The position numbers and the translations under genes are program-made. From contig JBMOOG010000010.1 in the NCBI GenBank assembly GCA_049324535.1, positions 62,001-126,000 on the forward strand: a stretch of 64,000 nt of DNA, given 5' to 3'. Source of the DNA: JBMOOG01 sp049324535. GTDB taxonomy: Bacteria > Pseudomonadota > Alphaproteobacteria > Rhodobacterales > Rhodobacteraceae. Below, one piece after another: positions 17,718 to 25,808 of the stretch (position 1 is the stretch's first letter; each line of letters starts with the position of its first letter). The notes under the pieces are model-generated. The model saw only the letters and a program-made list of their open reading frames with translations. It was not told where the DNA came from and ran no database searches.

Positions 17718-18316
17718 CAGCCCATCCGGTCCACCAGCGCGCGCAGGATACGCGCGGTCGCGCCCCAGATGTAATAGGGTCCGTAGGGGACCGCATAGTA
17801 TTTGCGCCACTGGTCGCGCCAGAGCCGTCGCTCGATCCTGTACTGGCCGGAATCGAGCACATGCGCCAGTGGCACCGTGAACACCTCGGCGACCTCGTCC
17901 GCCTGCGGGCGGGGCTCGAAATCCGCCAGCACGCGGCACAGGACCGGCGTGACCGAAAAGCCCGTGACCGTCTCGTGCGGGTCGAGGATCCCGAGGATCT
18001 CGGTGTTCGCGGCGTCAAGGCCGATTTCCTCGCGGGCCTCGCGCCGGGCGCAGGCGGCGGCGTCGGCATCGCACTCGTCAAGCTTGCCGCCGGGAAAGGC
18101 GATCTGGCCGGGGTGATGCGCCAGATGCGAGGCGCGCTTGGTCAGGATGAGCCGTGCGCCCTGCGGCGTGGACAGGACCGGCATCAGCACCGCGGCGGGG
18201 CGCAGCACCCGATTCCCGGCCGGCACCACGTCCGGGTTCAGGTCATAGTCAGAGGACGGCCGCCCCGGTCGTGCAAGGGCGGCCGCCAGATCGTCGATGC
18301 GGTCAGGCGTCCGCAT
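17717..18316 (-). CDS. CoA pyrophosphatase (NUDIX hydrolase)
   Basis: A 199-residue NUDIX enzyme. The NUDIX box GGKLDE...ARREAREEIG follows the CoA-pyrophosphatase signature HLAHHPGQIAFPGG (UPF0035), and a YYIWGATARILR C-terminal motif is typical. It hydrolyses CoA and CoA thioesters to 3',5'-ADP and phosphopantetheine. It overlaps the 3' end of hslO by 14 bases and the start of the CCA gene by one, so the three are one translational chain. Confidence 0.95.
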   Translation of the reverse strand: MRTPDRIDDLAAALARPGRPSSDYDLNPDVVPAGNRVLRPAAVLMPVLSTPQGARLILTKRASHLAHHPGQIAFPGGKLDECDADAAACARREAREEIGLDAANTEILGILDPHETVTGFSVTPVLCRVLADFEPRPQADEVAEVFTVPLAHVLDSGQYRIERRLWRDQWRKYYAVPYGPYYIWGATARILRALVDRMG

Positions 18317-19319
18317 CCCGCGCGGAACCCGTGACCGGCACGGTCGCCTCGAACCCCAGTGTGGCCGGGTCGAATTCGTAGTGCGCGCCGCAGAACTGGC
18401 AATCGGCGGTGACGATGCCCGCGTCGGTGGTCATGTGGCGGATGTCCTTGGCCGAATAGATCGACAGGCTCTGCCGGACCTTGTCGTCCGAACAGGTGCA
18501 GCCGAAGCTCACCGGCTGGGCGTCGAAGACCCGGGGGCCTTCCTCGTGGAACAGACGCACCAGCAGGTCGGTGGGGTGCACCGAGGGCCCGATGAGTTCG
18601 AGCGTCTCCACGGTGTCGAGCAGGAAGTTCGCACGGGCCCAGTTTTCGCCATCCTCGCCGTCCACCAGATCGGCCGCGGCCAGAAGCCCGCCCTCGCCGC
18701 TGCCACCCTCGCCCTTGGCGTGGGGCGAGGCTTTCGGCATGTGCTGGACCATGACGCCCCCTGCCCGCCAGTGCGGCTCGCGGCCGGGTTCCTGCGATTC
18801 GCCGAAGGCCAGCGCAAACCGGGTAGGAAGCTGTTCCGACTGGGCGAAATAGGTCTCGGCGCAGGCGCGAAGCGACCCTCCGGCGATGGGCGTGATTCCC
18901 TGGTAGGGCGTGGTCCCCGATCCCTGGTCGATCAGCACCGCGAAATAGCCGCGGCCGATCTGGGCAAAGCCCGCACCGTCGCGATCCAGCCGCTCGGGGT
19001 CGTAGGAGGCCCAGGCGCGGATGCGCGCGGGCGCGCCCTCGCGGTCCGGCGCGTAGTAGTCGGTCGCGATGATCCGGATCGGGCCGTCGCCGCGGATCTG
19101 AAGCGACAGCTTCCAGCGCAGCTTGATCGTCTGCCCGATCAGGGCGGTCAGCAGTGCCGCCTCGGCCACAAGGGCCTCGACCACCGCGGGGTAGTCGTGC
19201 TGGGACAGGATGCGGTCGAGCGTGCCGTCAAGGCGCGCGACACGGCCCCGCACATCCGAGCGGTCGAGTTGAAACGGCAAGACGGTATCGTCCCAGACGA
19301 TCTGCGACAGGCGGGTCAT
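18303..19319 (-). CDS. hslO: Hsp33 redox-regulated chaperone
   Basis: A 338-residue Hsp33. The C-terminal zinc site has the required CxC (FGCTCS) and CxxC (DCQFCGAHY) pairs, 25-30 residues apart, that release zinc and form disulfides under oxidative stress to activate the chaperone. The N-terminal folding domain opens with DDTVLPFQLDRSDVRGRVARL, a typical Hsp33 start, and contains GGSLRACAETYFAQSEQLPT. The ATG at 19319 has AAGGA upstream. It heads a run of six or more leftward genes and diverges from the NUDIX gene at 19408. Confidence 0.96.
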   Translation of the reverse strand: MTRLSQIVWDDTVLPFQLDRSDVRGRVARLDGTLDRILSQHDYPAVVEALVAEAALLTALIGQTIKLRWKLSLQIRGDGPIRIIATDYYAPDREGAPARIRAWASYDPERLDRDGAGFAQIGRGYFAVLIDQGSGTTPYQGITPIAGGSLRACAETYFAQSEQLPTRFALAFGESQEPGREPHWRAGGVMVQHMPKASPHAKGEGGSGEGGLLAAADLVDGEDGENWARANFLLDTVETLELIGPSVHPTDLLVRLFHEEGPRVFDAQPVSFGCTCSDDKVRQSLSIYSAKDIRHMTTDAGIVTADCQFCGAHYEFDPATLGFEATVPVTGSARDADA

Positions 19320-19369
19320 CGGTTGTCCTTGATGCTTTTCCTGCGGCCGGAAAGGCGGCATACCGCGCC

Positions 19370-19397
19370 TATATAGGTAGCGCAATCGCAACGCCAA
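19370..19397 (-). promoter_or_regulatory. Candidate hslO promoter
   Basis: On the minus strand TTGGCG (19397-19392) and TATATA (19375-19370) are 16 bases apart and about 50 bases upstream of the hslO ATG. The -35-like box overlaps the ribosome-binding site of the divergent NUDIX gene. Pattern match only. Confidence 0.4.
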
Positions 19398-19407
19398 GGA
19401 CTCCGCC

Positions 19408-19860
19408 ATGATCCGCCGATTCGGGGAAGCCGTTCGCCGCGACCAGTTCTACCGCCCGCGGCCGGGGGTCTATGCCGTGCTGCTGCGCGGATCGGACGTG
19501 CTGATGACCTTTCAGGACGATCCGAGGCCCGAACTGCAACTGCCGGGCGGCGGGGTCGATCCCGGCGAATCGCCGCTGCAGGCCCTGCACCGCGAGGTCG
19601 GCGAGGAAACCGGCTGGTCGGTGGGCGCGGCCCGTCGTCTCGGAGCCTATCGGCGGTTCACCTACATGCCGGAATACGACCGGTGGGCCGAGAAGATCTG
19701 CACGATCTACCTCGCCCGCCCCGTCCTGCGGCGCGGCCCGCCGACAGAACCCGGTCACACGGCGGTCTGGGTGCCGCTTGCCGATGCTGCACGGCTGGCG
19801 GATGTGGAGGCCGAGCGCGGCTATCTGGCCGCGGTGGCGCGTCGGGTGGCGGCATCCTGA
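19408..19860 (+). CDS. NUDIX hydrolase
   Basis: A 150-residue NUDIX protein with the box GGGVDPGESPLQALHREV then GEETG and the ELQLPGG strand before it. The YMPEYDRWAEKICTIYLARP segment resembles MutT/ADP-ribose-type alphaproteobacterial members, but the box alone does not fix the substrate. AAGGA lies 7 bases before the ATG. It is convergent with the phosphatase gene, ending 27 bases from its stop. Confidence 0.9.
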   Translation: MIRRFGEAVRRDQFYRPRPGVYAVLLRGSDVLMTFQDDPRPELQLPGGGVDPGESPLQALHREVGEETGWSVGAARRLGAYRRFTYMPEYDRWAEKICTIYLARPVLRRGPPTEPGHTAVWVPLADAARLADVEAERGYLAAVARRVAAS

Positions 19861-19887
19861 GCGGCCGACCCGCGCCCGTCGCCCGCG

Positions 19888-21159
19888 TCAGGCGTGGTGC
19901 GGCCGTACCAGGCTGCCGAAGGCCAGCATGACCGCGGACACGTCGTCCTGAAGGTCACCCGGAGCGTGGCCGGAAAGACGTTCGAGGAACGCGGCAAGAA
20001 AGTCCCGGCCCGGCAGGGAAGCGCACTGCCGCAGCGCCTCTTCGAGGTCGTCCTCGTCGATCTGGCGGCCTTCGGCATCGCAGATCTCGGTCATGCCGTC
20101 GGACATCAGGATCAGCCGGTCGCCCGGCACAAGCTGCGTCGCAACCGTGTCGAAGCGGGCCGTCTCGATCAGGCCGATCGGCAGGCCGCCCTCGCCCAGC
20201 CATTCGACCCGGCCGTCGTGGCGCAGCACGGCCGGATGGGGATGACCCGCCTGGACGAGCGCCACGCGGCCCGTCGCCAGATCGACGCTGGCATAGACCA
20301 GCGTGACATAGGTGTCGCTCTGGAGTTCCTGCAGCAGGATGCTGTTGAGCTGCGCCGCGACATCGTCGGGGGCCCGCGGCGCGAAGGCGCCGCGCGGGCC
20401 GCGCACCAGGGCGATGTTCTGGTCCGGCGCCGTGGCCGACAGGAACCCGGCCAGCCTAGCCGTCATCAGCGCCGACGTGATCCCGTGGCCCGAGACGTCG
20501 ATGGCGTAAAGCCCGATGCGGTGTCCGTCGATCGGGAAGGCGCCGACGAGATCGCCGCCGACATGGCCCGACTGCTGGAGAAGCAGGCTGATCTCGGACC
20601 CGCCATAGGTCCGGTAGCGGTCCCGCACCAGGCTTTGCTGCAGCTTTCGAGCCTCGATCAGGTCGCGGTCGATGCTGTCGTAGAGCCTCTGAAGCTCGGC
20701 CAGCGCGCCGGTCAGCTGGCGGTTCTTGTCGGTCAGTTCGCGTTCCATGCGCAGGATGCGTTCGCCCGCCGAAAGCCGGGCGCGCAGCTCGTCGCCACTG
20801 ACCGGCTTGATGAGAAAGTCGTCGGCGCCCGATTCGAGACCCTGCGCGATCTCGGACGTCTCGGTCTTGGACGTCAGCAGGATGAAATAGACGTAGGATC
20901 CGTTGGCCAAGTGGCGGAGCCGGGCGCAGAGATCGAGCCCCGACATGCCGTTCATCACCCAGTCGGAAATGACGAGGTCATGGGCGGATGTCCGGGCGAT
21001 CTCGATCGCCTCCTCGGCCGAGGCGGCCTCGGTCACGTGGTAGCCGGTGCGGGCAAGCTGCGATGCGAGGATGCGCCTCTGGACGCGGCTGTCGTCGACG
21101 ACGAGCACGCGGCGGCCCGGCACGACCCCACCCCCGGCGGTTGCCGCCGTCTGCTGCAT
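19888..21159 (-). CDS. Response-regulator-linked PP2C/SpoIIE phosphatase (RsbU-like)
   Basis: A 423-residue two-domain signalling protein. Residues 16-130 form a receiver domain (acidic pair Asp22-Asp23, phosphoacceptor Asp66 in VISDWVMNG, Lys in FLIKPVSG). A coiled-coil linker (about 140-185) leads to a SpoIIE/PP2C phosphatase with metal-binding motifs GGDLVGAF, DVSGHGITSAL, SDGMTEICD and QDDVSAVML. Such proteins dephosphorylate anti-anti-sigma factors when their receiver is phosphorylated, releasing a sigma factor. The ATG at 21159 has a suitable AGGGCGA upstream; a GTG at 21177 is possible. No anti-sigma partner lies nearby; the divergent neighbour is an Hpt protein. Confidence 0.92.
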   Translation of the reverse strand: MQQTAATAGGGVVPGRRVLVVDDSRVQRRILASQLARTGYHVTEAASAEEAIEIARTSAHDLVISDWVMNGMSGLDLCARLRHLANGSYVYFILLTSKTETSEIAQGLESGADDFLIKPVSGDELRARLSAGERILRMERELTDKNRQLTGALAELQRLYDSIDRDLIEARKLQQSLVRDRYRTYGGSEISLLLQQSGHVGGDLVGAFPIDGHRIGLYAIDVSGHGITSALMTARLAGFLSATAPDQNIALVRGPRGAFAPRAPDDVAAQLNSILLQELQSDTYVTLVYASVDLATGRVALVQAGHPHPAVLRHDGRVEWLGEGGLPIGLIETARFDTVATQLVPGDRLILMSDGMTEICDAEGRQIDEDDLEEALRQCASLPGRDFLAAFLERLSGHAPGDLQDDVSAVMLAFGSLVRPHHA

Positions 21160-21314
21160 CACGTCGCCCTGAAACACGGCGCGCCCCGATCACGACCTTC
21201 ACGCCTCGCAGGCTAGGGCGAGGGCCTTAACGGCCGGTGAAATTCCGGATTAATCGGCCCGCAAGGGATCCAGACCTATGGTGCTGCTCACGTAACGAGT
21301 CCTGAGGCATGGGG

Positions 21315-21650
21315 ATGATCGACTGGTCGCGGGTTGAGGAACTGCGGGACGAAATCGGCGAGGACGGGCTCGCCGAGGTGGTCGGGCTTTTCCTCGAAGA
21401 GGTGGAGGAGGCTCTTCTCGGGCTGAACCATGTCGATCCGCCGCGGACCCTGGCTGCCCAGATCCATTTCCTGAAGGGCTGCGCGTGGAACCTGGGCTTT
21501 CGGGAATTCGGCGCGGTCTGCCACGACTGCGAACGGGCGGCCCTCGAGGGGCGCTGCGACGGGGTGTCCGTGGACGGCCTGCGTGACTGCTACGTGCGGT
21601 CGCGCGTCGCGTTTCTGGCCGGGCTGGCGACCGGCGGGCGGGCCGCCTGA
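21315..21650 (+). CDS. Hpt-domain phosphotransfer protein
   Basis: An all-helical 111-residue single-domain histidine phosphotransfer protein. The phosphorylatable histidine is in QIHFLKGCAWNLGF (His51), matching the HxLKGxAxxxG consensus. I chose the ATG at 21315, 7 bases after GAGG (21304-21307); the ATG at 21309 is too close to that site. It is divergent from the REC-PP2C gene across about 150 bases, making it the obvious candidate to pass phosphate to that receiver domain. It contains several cysteines besides the active helix, of unknown meaning. Confidence 0.88.
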   Translation: MIDWSRVEELRDEIGEDGLAEVVGLFLEEVEEALLGLNHVDPPRTLAAQIHFLKGCAWNLGFREFGAVCHDCERAALEGRCDGVSVDGLRDCYVRSRVAFLAGLATGGRAA

Positions 21651-21657
21651 CCGCGTC

Positions 21658-23193
21658 CTAGCGGGTGGCGGGGCCGAGGACCTCGAGCCCGCGCCCCTTC
21701 GGCCTGACCGTCAGCGCGCAGTCCGTCGGAACCGACACCCAGTCCGAGGACGTGCCATCGGGCCAGAGCACGCGGATCTCGGCGAGGGTCTCCGGCCCAA
21801 GCCCGAAATGGACTGGTCCGGCCTGGCCTCCGGCGTGGCCGCCGCCCACGGTGATCTCCTGCGTCCGGGTTCCGGCCGCGGTGCGCAGCTCGACCCAGGC
21901 TCCGACGGCGCGGGTGTTCGCACCGTCCATCCGGGGCTCGATCGCCAGCCAGTGGCCAGTGCCAGCGGTGTCGTTCTGCCAGATCTCCATCGGTGCGCGC
22001 CGGTTCACCACCACGATGTCGAGGCGGCCGTCGCCGTCCAGGTCGACCAGCGCCGCGCCCCGCGACCGGGCGGTGGTCGCGACGCCGGCGCGGTCGGCCA
22101 TCTCGACAAAGCGCCCGTCCGGTCCCTGCATGAGCAGGTTGTTGGGATCCTTCATCGCATTCGAGGGCATCTGATCGACGTTCCCTTTCGCGATGAAGAG
22201 ATCGTCGCGCCCGTCGTTGTCGATGTCGCCGAATTCGGCGTGCCAGCCCGTGGCCGGGCGGCCGTCGTCGCCGGTGAAGGGTTTCTGCGCATAGGTGCCG
22301 ATCTCGTAGGGCGCATTCCACAGCCCGTCCGGTCCGTTCAGCTGCAGGAGCTGGTCGCCCATCGAGGTCGTCATCACCTCGGGCAGGCCGTCGCCGGTCA
22401 GGTCGCGGCTGGCAATGCCCATGCCCCAGAGCGAAACCTTGTTCCAGCCCTCGGTCCGCTCGGCCAGCGGGCGCAGCCGGAACATCTGCTCGTAGCCGCC
22501 CCGCACGTAGTAGTGGCGGTCGTTCGCGATCCGGAGTTCCGGCTCGCCGCTGCGCCGCCAGTCCGAGATCAGCATGGACAGGGCGCAGAATCCGGGCTCA
22601 ATCGTCTCTGCGCCGGCGTATTTCTGCCCTTTCGGCCGGTAGAGGTCCGAGGTGTCGCAGGCCTCGAACGGGCCTTTCGGATTGGACCTGTCCACGTAGT
22701 GACCGAAGGCAAGCGTCGGCCGGGTCTCGCCCCGTTCCCAGGTCGCGGCAAAGGCGGCGGTCCAGGCGTCGCGCGCCTCGAACCCCCAGTCGGCGGGCGC
22801 GTCCTCGAACCGGCAGTCGCCCAGGCCGCGCAGCAGCCGGTCCGATCCGACCCGCAGCACCGAAAGGTCGAGCCGCCCGTCGCCGTCGATGTCGAGCGGA
22901 TAGGCGCCCGTGGTGTCGGCGATGTCGGGAAAGGCGCCCGCGTCGAAGCGGATCGGCGCGCCGGGGGACGGGGTCGCGTTGACGAAGAGCCGCATCGGAT
23001 TGGTCCCGCCCGCCGCCACCAGATCGGGGCGCTCGTCGTCGTTGCAGTCGAGCGCCGCGACGCCACCGCCCACGAAATGCGTCCATCCCCCGGCATAGAC
23101 ATGCGGCTGAGGCAGGCCCCCCGCGCGGTCGATGAACCGCGGCTCGGCCGCGGCCGGAGCGGCGAGCAGGGCCAGGATCGCCGCGACCTTCAT
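21658..23193 (-). CDS. Secreted CRTAC1/FG-GAP-repeat protein with ASPIC/UnbV domain
   Basis: A 511-residue exported protein with signal peptide (cut likely after AAPAAA, residue 16). Beta-propeller repeats carry calcium-type loops: DIDGDGRLD (101-109), DLTGDGLPE, DIDNDGRDD and DLDGDGRLD. The C-terminal 100 residues, including GHWLAIEP and VRVLWPDG-like EIRVLWPDGTSS, form an ASPIC/UnbV domain. Its ATG lies inside the stop of the ROK regulator (ATGA), so translation is coupled. Human CRTAC1 is an extracellular matrix protein; the bacterial role is unknown. Linkage with a xylose regulator suggests extracellular glycan handling, which is inference. Confidence 0.88.
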   Translation of the reverse strand: MKVAAILALLAAPAAAEPRFIDRAGGLPQPHVYAGGWTHFVGGGVAALDCNDDERPDLVAAGGTNPMRLFVNATPSPGAPIRFDAGAFPDIADTTGAYPLDIDGDGRLDLSVLRVGSDRLLRGLGDCRFEDAPADWGFEARDAWTAAFAATWERGETRPTLAFGHYVDRSNPKGPFEACDTSDLYRPKGQKYAGAETIEPGFCALSMLISDWRRSGEPELRIANDRHYYVRGGYEQMFRLRPLAERTEGWNKVSLWGMGIASRDLTGDGLPEVMTTSMGDQLLQLNGPDGLWNAPYEIGTYAQKPFTGDDGRPATGWHAEFGDIDNDGRDDLFIAKGNVDQMPSNAMKDPNNLLMQGPDGRFVEMADRAGVATTARSRGAALVDLDGDGRLDIVVVNRRAPMEIWQNDTAGTGHWLAIEPRMDGANTRAVGAWVELRTAAGTRTQEITVGGGHAGGQAGPVHFGLGPETLAEIRVLWPDGTSSDWVSVPTDCALTVRPKGRGLEVLGPATR

Positions 23194-24482
23194 GCGGCCG
23201 CCTCGCGCGCGATGCCCACCCGTCCTTCGGTGATGGCCGACAGCGCGAGCGCCGCCGCGCCGTGACCCCAGAGAAGGTCGCCCCAGGCGTGGATCTCGAT
23301 CCGCGGCAGGGGACGGCCGGTGTTCAGTGCCATGCCCTGGATCTCGGCCAGAGTCTCATGGGCATAGAGATAATCGTAGCGCATGCGTTCGCCGGACAGG
23401 ATGATGAGTTCGGGGTCGAAAAGGTTGATGACGTTGGCGATGCCCAGCGCCAGATAGCGCCCGGCCCGGTGGAAGATCGACCGGGCCGCCGGGTTGCCGG
23501 CCTTGGCGTGATCGAAAAGGCTTTCCAGCAGGATGTTCGTCGATTGCGTCTCGCGGCTGGTCCAGTTGAGCGCGGTCTGCGCCTCGCGCACCAGCGCGTA
23601 GTCCGCGACGTAGGCCTCGAGGCAGCCGCGCTGCCCGCAGCGGCAGAGGGCCCCGTCGATCTGCACCTTAGTGTGGCCAAGCTCCATCCCCAGGCCGCGC
23701 GCGCCCCGGTAGATGCGGTGATTGAGCACGAAGCCCATGCCGAGACCATGCTCGATGGTGACGACCGCAAAGTCGGCAAGCCGGCGCCCGGCCCCGAACC
23801 ACAGCTCGGCGAGCGTGACGAGGTTTGCGTCGTTGTCGATGTGAACCGGCATTCCGAGGCGCGCTTCGGCGGCCGAGGCAAAGGCCACGTCGCGGCCGGA
23901 CAGGATCGGCGACCAGAGGACGGTGCCGCTGGCCGAATCGACGAAGCCCGGAAGGCCGAGGCCCAGCGCGGCCAGCCGCGACCGCTCGATCCCGGCGCGG
24001 GCGCAGACGCGGGACAGAAGCTGTTCGGTCGCGTCGAGAAGCGCCGCGGGTTCGCTGGCGCCGGGCTGGCGCTGGATCGAATCGTCGGCCACGAGGTTGC
24101 CGGCGAAATCGACGATCACCGCCGTGTGCTCGCGGTCCGACAGCTTGATCCCGGCCACGAGATAGGCGTCCGCCCGCACCGCGAGAGAGACCGCGGGCCG
24201 GCCGCGCCCGCCCTCGCCCTCGCGCGCGCCGGCGGATTCGACCAGAAGCCCGGCGTCGATCAGCTCGGACGTCAGCGTGGTGACAGTGGCCGGGCTGACG
24301 CTCAGCTCCTTGGCCACCTGGATGCGCGAGATCGACCCCGAGGCACGCACGCGCTCGAAGACCTGCTGGCGCAGCGGGCGGGCCGTTTCGGACAGGGGCG
24401 GGATCATCGGCCCGCAACCGGTCTGGCCGCTGCCCATGCGGGACGCCTGCTTGGGTCGGATCTCGGCGCGGCGCAGCGACAT
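23190..24482 (-). CDS. ROK family transcriptional regulator, probable xylose repressor (XylR-type)
   Basis: A 430-residue ROK repressor. The N-terminal winged helix-turn-helix (about residues 35-85) contains GSISRIQVAKELSVSPATVTTLTSELIDAGL. The sugar-kinase-like domain has the ROK signature with zinc ligands CRCGQRGCLEAY and the GMELGHTK motif. It is divergent from xylF and is therefore the likely xylose-responsive regulator of the xyl operon. An AT-rich inverted repeat (TAATTT-N8-AAATTA) lies in the shared region. The downstream CRTAC1 gene overlaps it by 4 bases. The ATG at 24482 sits in an AT-rich context that could also be autoregulatory. Confidence 0.92.
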   Translation of the reverse strand: MSLRRAEIRPKQASRMGSGQTGCGPMIPPLSETARPLRQQVFERVRASGSISRIQVAKELSVSPATVTTLTSELIDAGLLVESAGAREGEGGRGRPAVSLAVRADAYLVAGIKLSDREHTAVIVDFAGNLVADDSIQRQPGASEPAALLDATEQLLSRVCARAGIERSRLAALGLGLPGFVDSASGTVLWSPILSGRDVAFASAAEARLGMPVHIDNDANLVTLAELWFGAGRRLADFAVVTIEHGLGMGFVLNHRIYRGARGLGMELGHTKVQIDGALCRCGQRGCLEAYVADYALVREAQTALNWTSRETQSTNILLESLFDHAKAGNPAARSIFHRAGRYLALGIANVINLFDPELIILSGERMRYDYLYAHETLAEIQGMALNTGRPLPRIEIHAWGDLLWGHGAAALALSAITEGRVGIAREAAA

Positions 24483-24596
24483 TTATTTGACCCTTCGAAC
24501 AAAAGTTGGCGGCTGCGCCGTCGGATTCAGGTTTCTTGTGGCGTTTCTTGCCGCAGCGCGGCGTAACATCGCATGAAAGTTGCGCATGGTGAGTGT

Positions 24597-24636
24597 CTGA
24601 CATCAGTTTTAATTTGACAACTAAAATTATTGCCGC
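24597..24636 (+). promoter_or_regulatory. xylF promoter region with candidate ROK operator
   Basis: TAATTT (24610-24615) and AAATTA (24624-24629) form a 6-base inverted repeat with an 8-base spacer, resembling AT-rich operators of NagC/Mlc-type ROK proteins. TTGACA (24614-24619) and a CTGACA (24597-24602) plus TAAAAT (24622-24627) pair are possible promoter boxes overlapping it. This is one of the most AT-rich spots in the window and lies 70-90 bases before xylF. Confidence 0.5.
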
Positions 24637-24699
24637 CACTGTTTTCGCACTCCGGCGAATCCGCCGGCCTGGGCCATTGGCCCCTTACGGGAGGAACAT

Positions 24700-25719
24700 A
24701 TGCACAAGTCGATTCTGGCTGCCGTCGCGCTGGCGGCTGGCCTTTCCACCTCGGCCTATGCGCAGACCAAGGTCGGCGTGTCGTGGTCGAACTTCCAGGA
24801 AGAGCGCTGGAAGACCGATGAGGCGGCCATCAAGGCCGCGCTTGCCGCCGCCGGCGCCGAATACGTCTCGGCCGACGCGCAGTCGTCCTCGGCCAAGCAG
24901 CTGTCCGACATCGAGGCGCTGATGGCGCAGGACGTGAACGCGCTCATCATCCTCGCGCAGGACACCGAGGCGATCAAGCCGGCCGTCCAGGCCGCCGCCG
25001 ACCAGGGCATCCCGGTCATCGCATACGACCGCCTGATCGAAGACCCGCGCGCCTTCTACCTGACCTTCGACAACGTCGAGGTCGGCCGGATGCAGGCCGC
25101 CGCCGTTCTGGCCGCGATGCCGAAGGGCAACTACGTGATGATCAAGGGCTCGCCCACCGACCCGAACTCCGACTTCCTGCGCGGCGGCCAGCAGGAGGTG
25201 CTTCAGGGCGCGATCGACACCGGCGACATCAAGATCGTGGGCGAGGCCTACACCGACGGCTGGCTGCCGGCGAACGCCCAGAAGAACATGGAGCAGATCC
25301 TTACCGCCAACGACAACAAGGTCGATGCGGTGGTGGCCTCGAACGACGGCACAGCCGGCGGCGCGATCGCGGCGCTGACCGCGCAAGGCATGGTGGTTCC
25401 GGTCTCGGGCCAGGACGGCGACCACGCCGCGCTGAACCGGATTGCCCAGGGCACCCAGACCGTTTCCGTCTGGAAGGATTCGCGCGAACTGGGCAAGACC
25501 GCGGGCGAGATCGCGGTGGCGCTGGCCGGCGGCACCCCGATGGACAAGATCCCGAACGTGCAGAAGTTCATGACGCCCGGCGGCAACGAGATGAACGCCG
25601 TGCTTCTGGCGCCGATCCCGATCACGAAGGACAACCTGAACGTGGTCGTGGACGCGGGCTGGATCACCAAGGACGCGCTCTGCCAGGGCGTGACCGCGGG
25701 TCCCGCTCCCTGCAACTGA
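24700..25719 (+). CDS. xylF: D-xylose ABC transporter substrate-binding protein
   Basis: A 339-residue periplasmic sugar-binding protein (type 1 periplasmic-binding fold) with a signal peptide cut after AYAQ-region residue 21. Features of XylF are [18 protein letters not shown] at the mature N-terminus, the AYDRLIED motif, [12 protein letters not shown] and SGQDGD. It is preceded by a strong ribosome-binding site (GGGAGGA). A hairpin with a T run follows 17 bases after the stop, before xylH, which would raise the ratio of binding protein to membrane components. Specificity for xylose is supported by xylA and xylB in the same operon. Confidence 0.96.
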   Translation: MHKSILAAVALAAGLSTSAYAQTKVGVSWSNFQEERWKTDEAAIKAALAAAGAEYVSADAQSSSAKQLSDIEALMAQDVNALIILAQDTEAIKPAVQAAADQGIPVIAYDRLIEDPRAFYLTFDNVEVGRMQAAAVLAAMPKGNYVMIKGSPTDPNSDFLRGGQQEVLQGAIDTGDIKIVGEAYTDGWLPANAQKNMEQILTANDNKVDAVVASNDGTAGGAIAALTAQGMVVPVSGQDGDHAALNRIAQGTQTVSVWKDSRELGKTAGEIAVALAGGTPMDKIPNVQKFMTPGGNEMNAVLLAPIPITKDNLNVVVDAGWITKDALCQGVTAGPAPCN

Positions 25720-25736
25720 TCCCTGCCACCTGACGG

Positions 25737-25768
25737 GACGCCCCGGATCCATGTCCGGGGCGTCTTTT
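25737..25768 (+). terminator. Intercistronic hairpin, partial terminator between xylF and xylH
   Basis: GACGCCCCGGA (25737-25747) and TCCGGGGCGTC (25754-25764) form a perfect 11-pair stem with a 6-base loop, followed by TTTT (25765-25768). The short T run fits incomplete termination, giving more xylF transcript than downstream message; RNA stabilisation of xylF is an alternative. Confidence 0.7.
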
Positions 25769-25808
25769 CAAACCACGGGCGGCGCGGCCGCCCCGGACAG
25801 GAGCGGCC

